The notes: a model not told the origin generated them from the letters alone. Numbered from the stretch's first letter, positions 7,489 to 15,908 are shown. The stretch is 15,908 nucleotides of DNA from Burkholderiales bacterium (GCA_025350945.1 JANXWW010000325.1:1-15908), one strand, 5' to 3'. Numbers and translations are program-made.

Positions 7489-7508
7489 CTGTCATGAATT
7501 CGTCACAC
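7489..7508 (+). promoter_or_regulatory. Pho box upstream of pstS
   Basis: CTGTCAT-GAAT-TCGTCAC (7489-7506) matches the PhoB site, two CTGTCAY repeats 11 bases apart; the first repeat is perfect and the second differs at its first two bases. A weak third repeat unit may follow at 7511. This is strong evidence that phosphate starvation controls the pst operon through PhoB. Confidence 0.8.
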
Positions 7509-7514
7509 TACGAC

Positions 7515-7520
7515 TATATC
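7515..7520 (+). promoter_or_regulatory. likely -10 box of the pst promoter
   Basis: TATATC lies 8 bases after the second Pho-box repeat. The Pho box replaces the -35 box, as in activator-dependent PhoB promoters. The leader from there to the start codon would be about 40 bases. Confidence 0.5.
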
Positions 7521-7566
7521 CTTCATAACAATAAGAAATCTATTGTCATTTTTAACGGAGAACCAC

Positions 7567-8622
7567 GTGAAATTTAAACACATGAAACTGAAATATTTGC
7601 TTTCGAGCGTCGTCATGGCATCGGCAATATTTGCAAACTCAGCGCACGCTGTAGATATTACAGGCGCAGGTGCATCGTTTCCCTACCCAATTTATTCGAA
7701 ATGGGCAGAGGATTACAAAAAGAGTGCGGGCACCGCGATGAATTATCAATCAATTGGTTCGGGCGGTGGCATTCGCCAAATTGAAGCAAAAACAGTTGAT
7801 TTCGGTGCATCCGATGCGCCACTTTCCAAAGAAGATCTGGATAAAAAAGGCCTCGTGCAATTCCCCGCCATCATCGGTGGCGTGGTGCTGGTGGTCAATC
7901 TTGAAGGCGTTGCACCGGGGGCGTTGCGCCTGACTGGCCTGGTGGCTGCGGATATTTTTCTGGGCAAAATTAAAACCTGGAATGACAAGGCAATTGCTGA
8001 ATTAAATCCCGCCGTGAAACTACCGGCAGACCCCATTACCGTGGTGCGTCGTTCGGATGGATCGGGCACCACATTCTTGTTCACTGATTATTTGTCAAAG
8101 GTCAGTGGCGACTGGAAAACCAAAGTGGGCGCGGGCCAATCAGTAGCATGGCCTGAAGGCGTGGGCGGCAAGGGTAACGAAGGTGTATCAGCCTACGCGC
8201 AGCGCATCAAGGGCTCCATCGGCTATGTCGAATACGCGTATGCCAAGAAAAATAAAATGGCGCATGTCTCAATGAAAAATCAGGAGGGCAATTTTGTACA
8301 GCCTGATGATTTGACATTTCAAGCCGCCACCGCGGGTGCAGACTGGGCGAAAGCGCCAGGCTTTTTTCTGGTGCTGACCGACCAGCCAGGCAAAGATAGC
8401 TGGCCCATCTCAGGCGCATCTTTCATCCTGATGCAAAAATCGCAGGAAAACGCTGACAAAGCCGCTGCCGTGCTGAAGTTTTTTGATTACTCATTCAAAA
8501 ATGGTGGCAAGGCCGCCACCGAAATGGACTATGTGCCCATGCCAGCTAACGTGGTGAAATTAGTTCAAGACATGTGGAAAACAGATATTAAAACAGCCAA
8601 CGGTCAGGCTGTCTGGAAATAA
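7567..8622 (+). CDS. pstS: phosphate ABC transporter, periplasmic phosphate-binding protein
   Basis: PstS binds inorganic phosphate in the periplasm and delivers it to PstCA. The 351-residue product has a signal peptide with a basic start, a hydrophobic core and a likely cut after AHA (residue 28). Phosphate-contacting motifs of the family are present: GAGASFPYPIY (33-43), GSGGGIRQ (64-71), DFGASDAPL (78-86) with the key Asp, and RRSDGSGTTFLFTDYLS (161-177). I chose the GTG at 7567 because ACGGAG (7555-7560) sits 6 bases upstream; an ATG at 7582 would be too far from it, and a TTG at 7543 lies before the binding site. It is the first gene of pstSCAB, behind a Pho box. Confidence 0.96.
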   Translation: MKFKHMKLKYLLSSVVMASAIFANSAHAVDITGAGASFPYPIYSKWAEDYKKSAGTAMNYQSIGSGGGIRQIEAKTVDFGASDAPLSKEDLDKKGLVQFPAIIGGVVLVVNLEGVAPGALRLTGLVAADIFLGKIKTWNDKAIAELNPAVKLPADPITVVRRSDGSGTTFLFTDYLSKVSGDWKTKVGAGQSVAWPEGVGGKGNEGVSAYAQRIKGSIGYVEYAYAKKNKMAHVSMKNQEGNFVQPDDLTFQAATAGADWAKAPGFFLVLTDQPGKDSWPISGASFILMQKSQENADKAAAVLKFFDYSFKNGGKAATEMDYVPMPANVVKLVQDMWKTDIKTANGQAVWK

Positions 8623-8648
8623 ATATACGCAATACATGACCTTCGGTG

Positions 8649-8671
8649 CGGGCTGCTATTTTGGCGGCCCG
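8649..8671 (+). promoter_or_regulatory. hairpin between pstS and pstC
   Basis: CGGGCTGC (8649-8656) pairs with GCGGCCCG (8664-8671) as an 8-bp stem with one G-T pair and a 7-base loop; GGT/ACC may extend it past a bulged base. No T-run follows, so full termination is not expected. A hairpin here would fit 3'-end protection of pstS mRNA or partial read-through, which lets PstS be made in excess over the membrane parts. Confidence 0.5.
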
Positions 8672-8717
8672 ACCTGTTTCTACATTGCAGTTTGAGTAAA
8701 ATACGGACTGATATCTT

Positions 8718-9746
8718 ATGAGCATCGCAGGCATTGATGCCACTTCCCAATCGAGCACCAAAGGTAAATACGTGTCGAGAGAAGAACAATTAACCGCGCT
8801 CGCCACCCGCCTTTCACGGCAACGCTGGCAAGACACTCTGTTTCGCCGCACCACACTTTTTTTCGCCCTATTTGTTCTGGCGATTTTGGCCGCAATTATA
8901 TTTTCGCTGCTCAAAGGCGCACTCCCGGTTTTCGATAAATTTGGTTTTGGCTTTTTAACGAGTAGCGCGTGGAACCCGGTCACGCATGAATACGGCGCAT
9001 TGAACGCTATTTACGGTACCGTGATGACATCTGTGATTGCGCTATTGTTTGGTATTCCGATCAGTTTTGGTATCGCGATTTTTTTAACAGAACTCTGCCC
9101 CGCGTGGCTAAAACGTCCACTCGGTACTGCGGTGGAATTACTCGCTGCGATTCCCAGTATCATTTATGGCATGTGGGGTTTGTTTGTTTTTGCGCCATTA
9201 TTCTCGGAATACGCGCAGCCATTTCTGACGAAATATGTCGGCGCAATTCCATTCATTGGTGCATTGTTTAAAGGACCCGCCATGGGCATCGGCGTGCTTG
9301 CTGCCGGCATTATTTTGGCGGTGATGGTCATCCCGTTTATTGCCTCCGTGATGCGCGATGTGTTTGATGTAGTACCGCCGGTGTTGAAGGAGTCAGCCTA
9401 TGGCCTCGGCGCGACCACCTGGGAAGTGGTGCGCAATATTGTTTTACCGTATACCAAGGCAGGCGTGGTCGGCGGCATTATGCTCGGCCTGGGTCGCGCG
9501 CTGGGCGAGACCATGGCTGTCACTTTCGTGATCGGTAACGCACCGAAAATCGCCGCATCACTGTTCGAGCCCGGTAGCTCAATTGCCTCCACACTCGCCA
9601 ATGAATTCGCAGAAGCCAGCAATGAAATTCATATCTCTGCGCTGATTTCATTGGGACTCGTTCTGTTCATCATCACCCTGATTGTGTTGTCAGCAGCAAA
9701 ATTAATGCTCGCACAACTGGATAAGCGCGAAGGCGCAAAAACATGA
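8718..9746 (+). CDS. pstC: phosphate ABC transporter, permease subunit PstC
   Basis: PstC is one half of the inner-membrane channel that moves phosphate. The 342-residue protein has a polar N-terminus of about 42 residues and about six membrane helices (roughly 44-66, 98-124, 136-162, 188-213, 250-274, 306-331). The cytoplasmic EAA loop that contacts PstB is ESAYGLGATTWEVVRNIVLP (225-244), followed by GLGRALGETMAVTFVIGN. The ATG at 8718 has only a poor GGA about 10 bases upstream; a GTG at 8772, which would shorten the polar tail, is possible. It lies 95 bases after pstS, past a hairpin, and overlaps pstA by 4 bases. Confidence 0.96.
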   Translation: MSIAGIDATSQSSTKGKYVSREEQLTALATRLSRQRWQDTLFRRTTLFFALFVLAILAAIIFSLLKGALPVFDKFGFGFLTSSAWNPVTHEYGALNAIYGTVMTSVIALLFGIPISFGIAIFLTELCPAWLKRPLGTAVELLAAIPSIIYGMWGLFVFAPLFSEYAQPFLTKYVGAIPFIGALFKGPAMGIGVLAAGIILAVMVIPFIASVMRDVFDVVPPVLKESAYGLGATTWEVVRNIVLPYTKAGVVGGIMLGLGRALGETMAVTFVIGNAPKIAASLFEPGSSIASTLANEFAEASNEIHISALISLGLVLFIITLIVLSAAKLMLAQLDKREGAKT

Positions 9747-10585
9747 GCGCTCTGTATCAAAAGCGAGTGTTCATCAACCGCTTCGCACTTTTTTTAGCGA
9801 TGAGCGCAATGGCGATTGGCATGATTTTTTTGGCATGGATTTTAATCGTGCTGGTGTCGAAAGGAATCGGCGGCATGAACCTTGCCGTGTTCACACAAAT
9901 GACGCCCTCCCCTAGCAGCGAGGGCGGTTTGGCGAACGCGATTTTCGGCAGCCTCGTAATGGTGGGTACGGCCACTTTTGTCGCCACACCCATCGGTATT
10001 CTGGCGGGCATTTATTTATCGGAATACGGTAATCGCGGCTGGGTCGGCCCTGCGACGCGCTTCATTAATGACATTTTACTTTCAGCACCGTCGATTATTT
10101 TGGGTCTGTTTATCTACACAATCTATGTGGCTAACGTAAAGCACTTTTCTGGCTGGGCGGGTTCATTTGCGCTTGCCTTGATTGCGATTCCGGTAGTGGT
10201 GCGCACCACTGAAACGATGTTGAATCTGGTGCCCGCGAGTTTACGAGAAGCGGCGACCGCGCTGGGTGCGCCGCAATGGAAAGTGGTTTCATATGTTGCA
10301 CTGCGTGCCGTCAGAGGCGGCGTCATTACCGGTATCCTGCTGGCCGTGGCGCGCATCAGCGGCGAGACTGCACCGCTATTGTTCACCGCGCTCAACAATC
10401 AATTCTGGTCAGCGGACATGAACGCGCCGATGGCGAATCTGCCCGTAGTGATTTTCCGGTTCGCGATGAGTCCGTATGAGAATTGGCAATCGCTGGCGTG
10501 GGCAGGCGCGATGATTATTACGTTCTCGGTGTTAATTCTCAACATCGGTGCCCGCGCGTTTTTTGATCAGCGCCAGAAAAAATAA
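9743..10585 (+). CDS. pstA: phosphate ABC transporter, permease subunit PstA
   Basis: PstA is the second channel subunit and pairs with PstC. The 280-residue protein has about six membrane helices (roughly 15-39, 65-92, 112-132, 136-152, 192-214, 250-272). The EAA loop EAATALGAPQWKVVSYVALR (169-188) and the following RISGETAPLLFTALNN are typical of PstA. The start ATG overlaps the pstC stop (ATGA), which indicates translational coupling and equal dosage of the two channel halves. Confidence 0.96.
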   Translation: MSALYQKRVFINRFALFLAMSAMAIGMIFLAWILIVLVSKGIGGMNLAVFTQMTPSPSSEGGLANAIFGSLVMVGTATFVATPIGILAGIYLSEYGNRGWVGPATRFINDILLSAPSIILGLFIYTIYVANVKHFSGWAGSFALALIAIPVVVRTTETMLNLVPASLREAATALGAPQWKVVSYVALRAVRGGVITGILLAVARISGETAPLLFTALNNQFWSADMNAPMANLPVVIFRFAMSPYENWQSLAWAGAMIITFSVLILNIGARAFFDQRQKK

Positions 10586-10609
10586 ACTTACAAATTCCAC
10601 GGACTCACC

Positions 10610-11392
10610 ATGAACGATATCGTCTCCTCCGCACCACTCGAAACAAAAATCAAGGTTGATAATCTGCAATTTTTTTACGGCACATTCCAGGGCTTGAAGA
10701 ATATCAATCTCGACATTCTCGAACGCCGCGTCACTGCCTTCATCGGCCCATCAGGGTGCGGTAAATCGACTCTGCTGCGCACGCTCAATCGCATGTATGA
10801 CCTGTACCCAGGCCAGCGCGCCGAAGGCCGAATCATGATGAATGGCAAAAACGTTTTGGATAAGGATCAGGATTTGAATTTGCTGCGTGCTCGGGTTGGC
10901 ATGGTGTTTCAAAAGCCCACGCCATTCCCGATGTCGATCTACGATAACGTCGCCTTCGGTGTAAAACTTTATGAATCGCTTTCCAAAGCGGAGATGGATG
11001 AGCGCGTGGAATGGGCGCTGAACAAAGCTGCGATCTGGAACGAAGCGAAAGATAAATTAAAGCAATCCGGCCTCTCACTTTCCGGCGGCCAGCAACAGCG
11101 ACTTTGCATCGCGCGCGCCGTTGCAGTGAAGCCCGAAGTTGTGTTGCTGGATGAACCCACCTCCGCGCTTGATCCGATTTCAACCGCAAAAGTGGAGGAG
11201 CTGCTGCACGAATTAAAAGAAGATTACACCATCGCGATTGTCACCCACAACATGCAACAAGCCGCGCGCGTATCGGATTTCACCGCCTACATGTATTTGG
11301 GCGAATTGATTGAATATGGCGTGACCGATCAGTTATTTATCAAGCCAAAACGCAAGGAAACCGAGGATTACATTACGGGGCGGTTTGGTTAA
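10610..11392 (+). CDS. pstB: phosphate ABC transporter, ATP-binding protein
   Basis: PstB is the cytoplasmic ATPase that drives phosphate import through PstCA. At 260 residues it has the usual length. Motifs are all intact: Walker A GPSGCGKST (46-54), Q-loop Gln101, signature LSGGQQQR (157-164), Walker B VVLLDEPTSALDP (177-189) and switch His213 in THNMQQA. The region FQKPTPFPMSIYDNV (100-114) is characteristic of PstB among ABC ATPases. It starts 24 bases after pstA with a weak CACGGA site. It is the last gene of the operon here: a terminator follows and no phoU is found in the 112 bases before glmM. Confidence 0.97.
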   Translation: MNDIVSSAPLETKIKVDNLQFFYGTFQGLKNINLDILERRVTAFIGPSGCGKSTLLRTLNRMYDLYPGQRAEGRIMMNGKNVLDKDQDLNLLRARVGMVFQKPTPFPMSIYDNVAFGVKLYESLSKAEMDERVEWALNKAAIWNEAKDKLKQSGLSLSGGQQQRLCIARAVAVKPEVVLLDEPTSALDPISTAKVEELLHELKEDYTIAIVTHNMQQAARVSDFTAYMYLGELIEYGVTDQLFIKPKRKETEDYITGRFG

Positions 11393-11426
11393 AACCCCAT
11401 ATTGCAAATAATTAAACACTATAACT

Positions 11427-11481
11427 GGCGGGCGTTTCAGAGCAATTTCGGCTGAAACGACACGCCCTGCCTAGGCTTTTT
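11427..11481 (+). terminator. terminator of the pst operon, between convergent genes
   Basis: The inner stem GTTTCAG/CTGAAAC (11434-11440 with 11452-11458) has an 11-base loop. The outer parts GGGC/GCCC (11430-11433 with 11464-11467) and GGC/GCC extend it past a small internal loop. TTTTT follows at 11477-11481. It lies 34 bases after the pstB stop and before the end of glmM on the other strand. Confidence 0.65.
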
Positions 11482-11504
11482 AATCTGAAACCTAACCTGA
11501 ACGA

Positions 11505-12857
11505 TTAAACCGCCGCCCTCAACAAATCCGCAATCCCGTTCGCCAGCCCATCCACCTCTGAGCGATCCTCACCCTCCACCATCACGCGAATAACGGGCTC
11601 GGTGCCGGATGCGCGTAGCAGCACGCGGCCACGACCTGTTAAGGTTTTTTCGGCGGCAGCCACGGCTGCGACCACGCCTGACTTGGTGGTCCAATCGACT
11701 TTCGTTTGCGTGCGCACGTTGACTAAAATTTGCGGGAACATTTTTAATTCAGCTGTGTAATCGCTAAGCGATGTATTGTTGCGCTTTAATGCCGCGAATA
11801 CTTGCAGTGCAGAAATGGTGCCGTCACCAGTCGTGTGTTTATCGAGGCACAGCAGATGACCGGAATTTTCACCGCCGCATTCCCAGCCTTTTTCGCGCAG
11901 CATTTCCAGCACATAACGATCACCGACCTTGGCACGCGCAAAGGGAATATTCATTTTCGCGAATCGTTGTTCGAGTGCGAAATTGGTCATCAGCGTACCG
12001 ACCACGCCGCCTTTCAGCACACCGCGCTCATGCCGATCTTTCACCACGGCATACAGCAATTGATCGCCATCGAATAACGTGCCGTCGGCATCGCACATCA
12101 TCAAGCGATCTGCATCACCGTCGAGTGCTAAGCCAAACACCGCACCATTCGACAACACCGCACTGCGCATGCTGGCCGTATATGTGGCACCACATTTGTC
12201 GTTGATGTTAATACCGTCGGGCTGATTGCCAATCGCGACCACATCCGCGCCCAGCTCGCGAAAAATGCGCGGCGCGATATCGTAGGCCGCGCCGTGCGCG
12301 CAATCGATCACCAGCTTCATACCGCGTAGATCAAGCTCATTCGGAAATGTTGATTTACAAAATTCCAGGTAGCGTCCTGGCGCGTCGAACACGCGTTGCG
12401 CCTTGCCCAGCTTGGCGGAATTAAGCGAGGCGAACGGTTTATCGAGTTCGGCTTCAATGGCTAATTCAACTTCATCCGGCAGCTTCGCACCGGTACTGGA
12501 AAAAAACTTGATGCCGTTGTCATCAAACGGATTATGCGACGCCGAAATCATCACGCCTGCGGATAGCCGCAACGCACGCGTCAGATGCGCGACCGCAGGC
12601 GTGGGCATCGGCCCGACCAAGAGCACATCCACCCCAGCCGCCGCAAAGCCCGCCTCCAGCGCGCTTTCCAGCATATAGCCGGAGATTCGCGTGTCTTTGC
12701 CAATTAGCACTGCCGGGCGCGGCCCGAATGAGGTGTGGGTTTGTGTGGCGAGAATCCGCCCGGCCGCAAAGCCCAGCCGCATCACAAAATCGGCCGTCAT
12801 CGGCGAAACACCGACCTGCCCACGTATGCCATCGGTGCCAAAATATTTTCTGCTCAT
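11505..12857 (-). CDS. glmM: phosphoglucosamine mutase
   Basis: GlmM converts glucosamine-6-phosphate to glucosamine-1-phosphate, the step before UDP-GlcNAc, so it feeds peptidoglycan and LPS synthesis in the cytoplasm. The 450 residues match the family length. Seen in order: N-terminal MSRKYFGTDGIRG, the phosphoserine loop ISASHNPFDDNG with catalytic Ser107, the metal loop DGDADR (246-251), the sugar loop GGENSGH (328-334) and the phosphate-binding loop RASGTEPVIRV (415-425). I chose the ATG at 12857 because GGAG lies 9 bases upstream; an in-frame TTG at 12878 lies before the binding site. The gene is convergent with pstB and divergent from the SNF2 gene. Confidence 0.97.
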   Translation of the reverse strand: MSRKYFGTDGIRGQVGVSPMTADFVMRLGFAAGRILATQTHTSFGPRPAVLIGKDTRISGYMLESALEAGFAAAGVDVLLVGPMPTPAVAHLTRALRLSAGVMISASHNPFDDNGIKFFSSTGAKLPDEVELAIEAELDKPFASLNSAKLGKAQRVFDAPGRYLEFCKSTFPNELDLRGMKLVIDCAHGAAYDIAPRIFRELGADVVAIGNQPDGININDKCGATYTASMRSAVLSNGAVFGLALDGDADRLMMCDADGTLFDGDQLLYAVVKDRHERGVLKGGVVGTLMTNFALEQRFAKMNIPFARAKVGDRYVLEMLREKGWECGGENSGHLLCLDKHTTGDGTISALQVFAALKRNNTSLSDYTAELKMFPQILVNVRTQTKVDWTTKSGVVAAVAAAEKTLTGRGRVLLRASGTEPVIRVMVEGEDRSEVDGLANGIADLLRAAV

Positions 12858-12878
12858 GTTTTTATTCTCCAAAAACAA

Positions 12879-12887
12879 ATTATCGCA
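12879..12887 (-). promoter_or_regulatory. likely extended -10 promoter of glmM
   Basis: On the minus strand TGC-GATAAT (12887 down to 12879) forms an extended -10 element. The -35 region is poor, which such promoters tolerate. It lies 21 bases before the glmM start codon. Confidence 0.4.
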
Positions 12888-12906
12888 GAAGCGGTGTTAA
12901 GAATAG

Positions 12907-12934
12907 TTAACCTGGTGAAAAACTTCGCCATAAT
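12907..12934 (+). promoter_or_regulatory. possible promoter of the SWIM-SNF2 gene
   Basis: TTAACC (12907-12912) and CATAAT (12929-12934) stand 16 bases apart. If this is the promoter, transcription starts near 12941, which would exclude the in-frame ATG at 12933 and favour the TTG at 12966. Confidence 0.3.
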
Positions 12935-12965
12935 GGGAATTACGTCAAATTTTTGTGAGCCGCTT

Positions 12966-15908
12966 TTGAAAATCCAATGGACTGCCGCCACCGAGCTTTT
13001 TAACTCGCGCTACAAAGAGCGCGGCATCGAAGTTTTTAATGAAGGGCGTGTGCTGTCAATTGACTGGCTGGTGCGTACGGACACTGCGGCAAAAATTCAC
13101 AGCACGGTGCAGGGTTCGCATGATGAAATTTATGAGCAAACCATTTCAATTAAGGCGCGCAGCCATTTGCCTGATATCGAAGGCGATTGCACTTGCCCGA
13201 TTGGCCATAACTGCAAGCATGTCATCGCGATCATTCGTGCGATTACGAGAGAAGAAAAGCCTTCGCGGAATAATGTCACGCCAGTCATCATAGCGCCGTT
13301 AAAAAGCACACCCGGCAAGTCGCGTGGGCCAGCCTCTTTGGCTGAACGCGAAATGCCGCTCCCCTATGAAGTAGATGTGTGGCTCAGCCGCTTGGAGCAG
13401 GCGCAGATAAAAAAATCTGACGAATATCCGGATAGCGTCACACAGCGTTTGCTGTATATATTCGAAACAAAAGCGCTCGGTACCAATGCACAAACCGTGC
13501 GTGAAACAATTGAGCTATCAGTTAAATCCGCGCGCGTGCTCAAGAGCGGCACGTTGAGCGGTGTGACTCGATATAACAATCCTGATGCGTTGCGTAATCC
13601 GGCGCAGTTTGTGCTGGAAATCGATCAGGAAATTTTGCGTGCGCTTACGCTGACCAACGACGGACTGCAATACGGTTATCAATTCAGCTTTAACGGTAAA
13701 AAGCACAGCGATACGTTGCAGAAAATTCTCGCCACGGGGCGCTGCTATTTTCAGAATGCGGATGGTAAACCATTGCGCGAGGGTGCGGCGCGCCGTGCAA
13801 ATGTTGTCTGGCGAAATTTACTGAACGGGGCGAGCGTGGCTGAATTGATTGTGGAGCCTCACGTGCGCGCCGTCATCCCCAGCGCACCGCCGTGGTATAT
13901 CGATGAAGTCACGCACGAATGCGGGCCGATTCTAACTGAAGCGACACCGGCCATTGCCTCGTTGTTAGCTGCCGCGCCGATACTGCCTGCACAAATAGTT
14001 GAGCGCGTGGCGCGCGAAATGACGATTCGCAATCTGCACAAAATCGTGGCACCACCACGCGCAGTGGATGAAACATTTATCGCCGACTATCGGCCCACCG
14101 TCGTGCTCTCGCTCGATACGCACAAGCTGGAAGTCTGGAGCCGCCAATCGTGGAAGGCCACCACCTCGTATGTTGATACGGCGCGGCTGTTTTTTGATTA
14201 TTTAGGTCAGCGCGTAGATTCGCGTGTGGGCGGCGCTGGCGGCAAGAGCGGCAAGAGTGGCAAAAAAAATAGTGATATTACCCGATTCGACCACAACAAA
14301 ATCACCCGCGTTTCGCGCAATCATGAATTCGAGAAAGCCGCACGCGCTGAGCTGCGAGCAACGGGATTTGAGGTGATTGAAAAGGCGATGACACGCGGCA
14401 TCACCGCAGAAATGCAAGGTGCTTTCGTGCCTACGAATCAGGACGTTGAAGCCGCCTGGACTGAATTTGTGCAGCTTCAACTACCGCGATTACGCGCGGC
14501 AGGCTGGCACATCGAGATGAAGAAAGAGTTTCGATTTAATCTGGCTGATGTCGGTGAGTGGTATGGCGATGTTGAAGAATCAAATAATGATTGGTTCAAT
14601 ATCGAAATTGGCATTGAAGTCGATGGCGCACGTCTAAGCCTGATCCCGATTCTGATTAATCTTATTCGTTTCGCACCAGCCGACTGGAGCGCGGATGCGC
14701 TGGCGCGGCGCGGCGACGATGCGCCCGTGCTGGTGCGATTACCCGATGGACGAAGCGCATCATTGCCGCTCGCGCGCATTCGCTCGATGCTCACTGTGCT
14801 GTATGAAATTGCGATGCGCGGCGATGGCGAAAACACCTCGGCCAAACTTCGCCTGCCCGCGCTCGATGCGGCGCGGTTGGCTGATCTGGAGCATGCATTA
14901 AAGCTGCGCTGGATGGGCGGTGATCGGCTGCGCGCGCTTGGCAACAAGCTCGCCGGATTTACGTCAATCGCACCGGTGGCAACACCGAATAATTTCAACG
15001 CCGTGTTGCGCCCCTACCAACAAGACGGCCTCGCGTGGCTGCAATTTTTGACTTCACATGATCTCGCTGGCGTGCTGGCCGACGATATGGGGCTCGGTAA
15101 AACGGTGCAAACACTCGCCCACATTCTCACCGAAAAAGCGGCGGGCAGATTAGGCCGCCCGGCGCTGGTGGTGGCCCCAACCAGCATGATGAATGTGTGG
15201 AAAACTGAAGCCGAAAAATTCGCGCCCACGCTAAAAGTGTTGCTCTCGCATGGTGCTGATCGCAAAAAAAGTTTTGAACGCATGGGCGAATCTGATCTGG
15301 TGCTGACGACCTATGCGCTGCTGGGTCGCGACGAGGAGGAACTCAAAAAACAGAAATGGCATTTGATTATTTTGGACGAAGCACAAAATATCAAAAACGC
15401 CAAAACCAACGCGGCCGCGATTGCGTCCGAACTGACCGCCAATCATCGGCTTTGTTTAACCGGCACGCCGCTCGAAAATCATCTGGGTGAATTATGGTCG
15501 TTATTCAATTTTTTATTGCCCGGTTTTTTGGGCGAGGAGCGCAGCTTTCGCGAGCGCTATCGCACACCGATTGAACGCGAAGGCGATTCAGCGCGGCGCA
15601 ATTTTTTGGCCCGACGGATCAAACCATTTTTGCTACGTCGCACCAAAGCGGAAGTGGCTAAAGACTTGCCGCCCAAAACCGAGATCACGCGTGAAGTTGA
15701 AATCAGCGGCGCGCAAGCTGATTTATACGAAACCGTACGGGTGGCGATGGACAAACGCGTGCGCGATGAAATCGCCGCACATGGCATCGCCAAGAGCCAC
15801 ATCATCGTGCTGGATGCGTTATTGAAACTACGACAAATTTGCTGCGATCCGCGGCTGGTTAAAACTGCAGCGGTTGCTGGTAAAAAAACGCCGCCTTCCG
15901 CCAAGCTC
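12966..15908 (+). CDS. SWIM zinc-finger SNF2-family helicase/ATPase (partial, 3' end missing)
   Basis: An open frame of 981 codons runs off the window with no stop. It encodes a SNF2-type DNA translocase. The N-terminus carries a SWIM zinc finger with Cys75, Cys77, Cys83 and His85 (CxCx5CxH), likely for nucleic acid or protein binding. A long middle region without a family I can name follows (about 110-680), with a Gly-Ser-Lys linker near 422-437. The first RecA-like domain has motif I DDMGLGKT (706-713), motif II DEAQ (804-807) and motif III LTGTPLEN (831-838), then PFLLRRTK. The second helicase domain is expected beyond the window. The start is unsure: a TTG at 12966 has a weak GTGAG upstream, while an in-frame ATG at 12933 overlaps a possible -10 box. 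The exact role is unknown. Confidence 0.9.
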   Translation, partial: MKIQWTAATELFNSRYKERGIEVFNEGRVLSIDWLVRTDTAAKIHSTVQGSHDEIYEQTISIKARSHLPDIEGDCTCPIGHNCKHVIAIIRAITREEKPSRNNVTPVIIAPLKSTPGKSRGPASLAEREMPLPYEVDVWLSRLEQAQIKKSDEYPDSVTQRLLYIFETKALGTNAQTVRETIELSVKSARVLKSGTLSGVTRYNNPDALRNPAQFVLEIDQEILRALTLTNDGLQYGYQFSFNGKKHSDTLQKILATGRCYFQNADGKPLREGAARRANVVWRNLLNGASVAELIVEPHVRAVIPSAPPWYIDEVTHECGPILTEATPAIASLLAAAPILPAQIVERVAREMTIRNLHKIVAPPRAVDETFIADYRPTVVLSLDTHKLEVWSRQSWKATTSYVDTARLFFDYLGQRVDSRVGGAGGKSGKSGKKNSDITRFDHNKITRVSRNHEFEKAARAELRATGFEVIEKAMTRGITAEMQGAFVPTNQDVEAAWTEFVQLQLPRLRAAGWHIEMKKEFRFNLADVGEWYGDVEESNNDWFNIEIGIEVDGARLSLIPILINLIRFAPADWSADALARRGDDAPVLVRLPDGRSASLPLARIRSMLTVLYEIAMRGDGENTSAKLRLPALDAARLADLEHALKLRWMGGDRLRALGNKLAGFTSIAPVATPNNFNAVLRPYQQDGLAWLQFLTSHDLAGVLADDMGLGKTVQTLAHILTEKAAGRLGRPALVVAPTSMMNVWKTEAEKFAPTLKVLLSHGADRKKSFERMGESDLVLTTYALLGRDEEELKKQKWHLIILDEAQNIKNAKTNAAAIASELTANHRLCLTGTPLENHLGELWSLFNFLLPGFLGEERSFRERYRTPIEREGDSARRNFLARRIKPFLLRRTKAEVAKDLPPKTEITREVEISGAQADLYETVRVAMDKRVRDEIAAHGIAKSHIIVLDALLKLRQICCDPRLVKTAAVAGKKTPPSAKL

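Noticed and set aside
11771..12205. Plus-strand 144-codon frame inside glmM
   Set aside because: It is antisense to the catalytic and sugar-binding parts of glmM and shows no protein-like composition.
14477..14998. Minus-strand 173-codon frame inside the SNF2 gene
   Set aside because: It is antisense to a continuous 981-codon frame with clear SWIM and SNF2 motifs; its Arg/Ser-rich composition is typical of a shadow frame.

Overview
The window looks like a chromosomal segment of a proteobacterium. The Pho-box-preceded pstSCAB operon, a glmM of normal length, a tRNA gene that encodes its own CCA end, and the type I secretion pair all point there. A betaproteobacterium is my best guess, because the PstB and GlmM sequences resemble that class. 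I cannot prove this without a search. Base composition is moderate and fairly even. Several genes appear to start with TTG or GTG.

Layout, left to right. (1) A plus-strand gene for a DUF2236 / MpaB-Lcp-type oxygenase (68-1498). (2) A plus-strand membrane diguanylate cyclase with 7TMR-DISM sensor modules and an intact GGDEF domain (1623-3431), behind a near-consensus promoter that carries two inverted repeats. (3) A minus-strand tRNA-Arg(ACG) with its own promoter and terminator (3451-3604). (4) A minus-strand type I secretion pair: a HlyD-type adaptor (6068-7315) followed by a C39-peptidase ABC exporter (3804-5891). No double-glycine substrate gene is recognisable nearby. (5) A plus-strand phosphate-uptake operon pstS-pstC-pstA-pstB (7567-11392) behind a Pho box, with a possible hairpin between pstS and pstC and a terminator after pstB. 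phoU is not present next to it. (6) A minus-strand glmM (11505-12857), convergent with pstB. (7) A plus-strand SWIM-SNF2 helicase (12966 to the window end), truncated by the window edge.

How the genes work together. PstSCAB is a complete high-affinity phosphate ABC importer. GlmM makes glucosamine-1-phosphate for cell-wall precursors. The HlyD and C39-ABC proteins would form two of the three parts of an exporter that trims and secretes leader peptides; the outer-membrane channel and the cargo must be encoded elsewhere. The cyclase links an unknown periplasmic or membrane cue to c-di-GMP. I found no CRISPR array, insertion sequence or prophage gene. Most of the window is ordinary genome. The most interesting parts are the cargo-less C39 exporter with its odd GC-rich spacer and altered D-loop, and the cyclase promoter with two inverted repeats and no visible Shine-Dalgarno.
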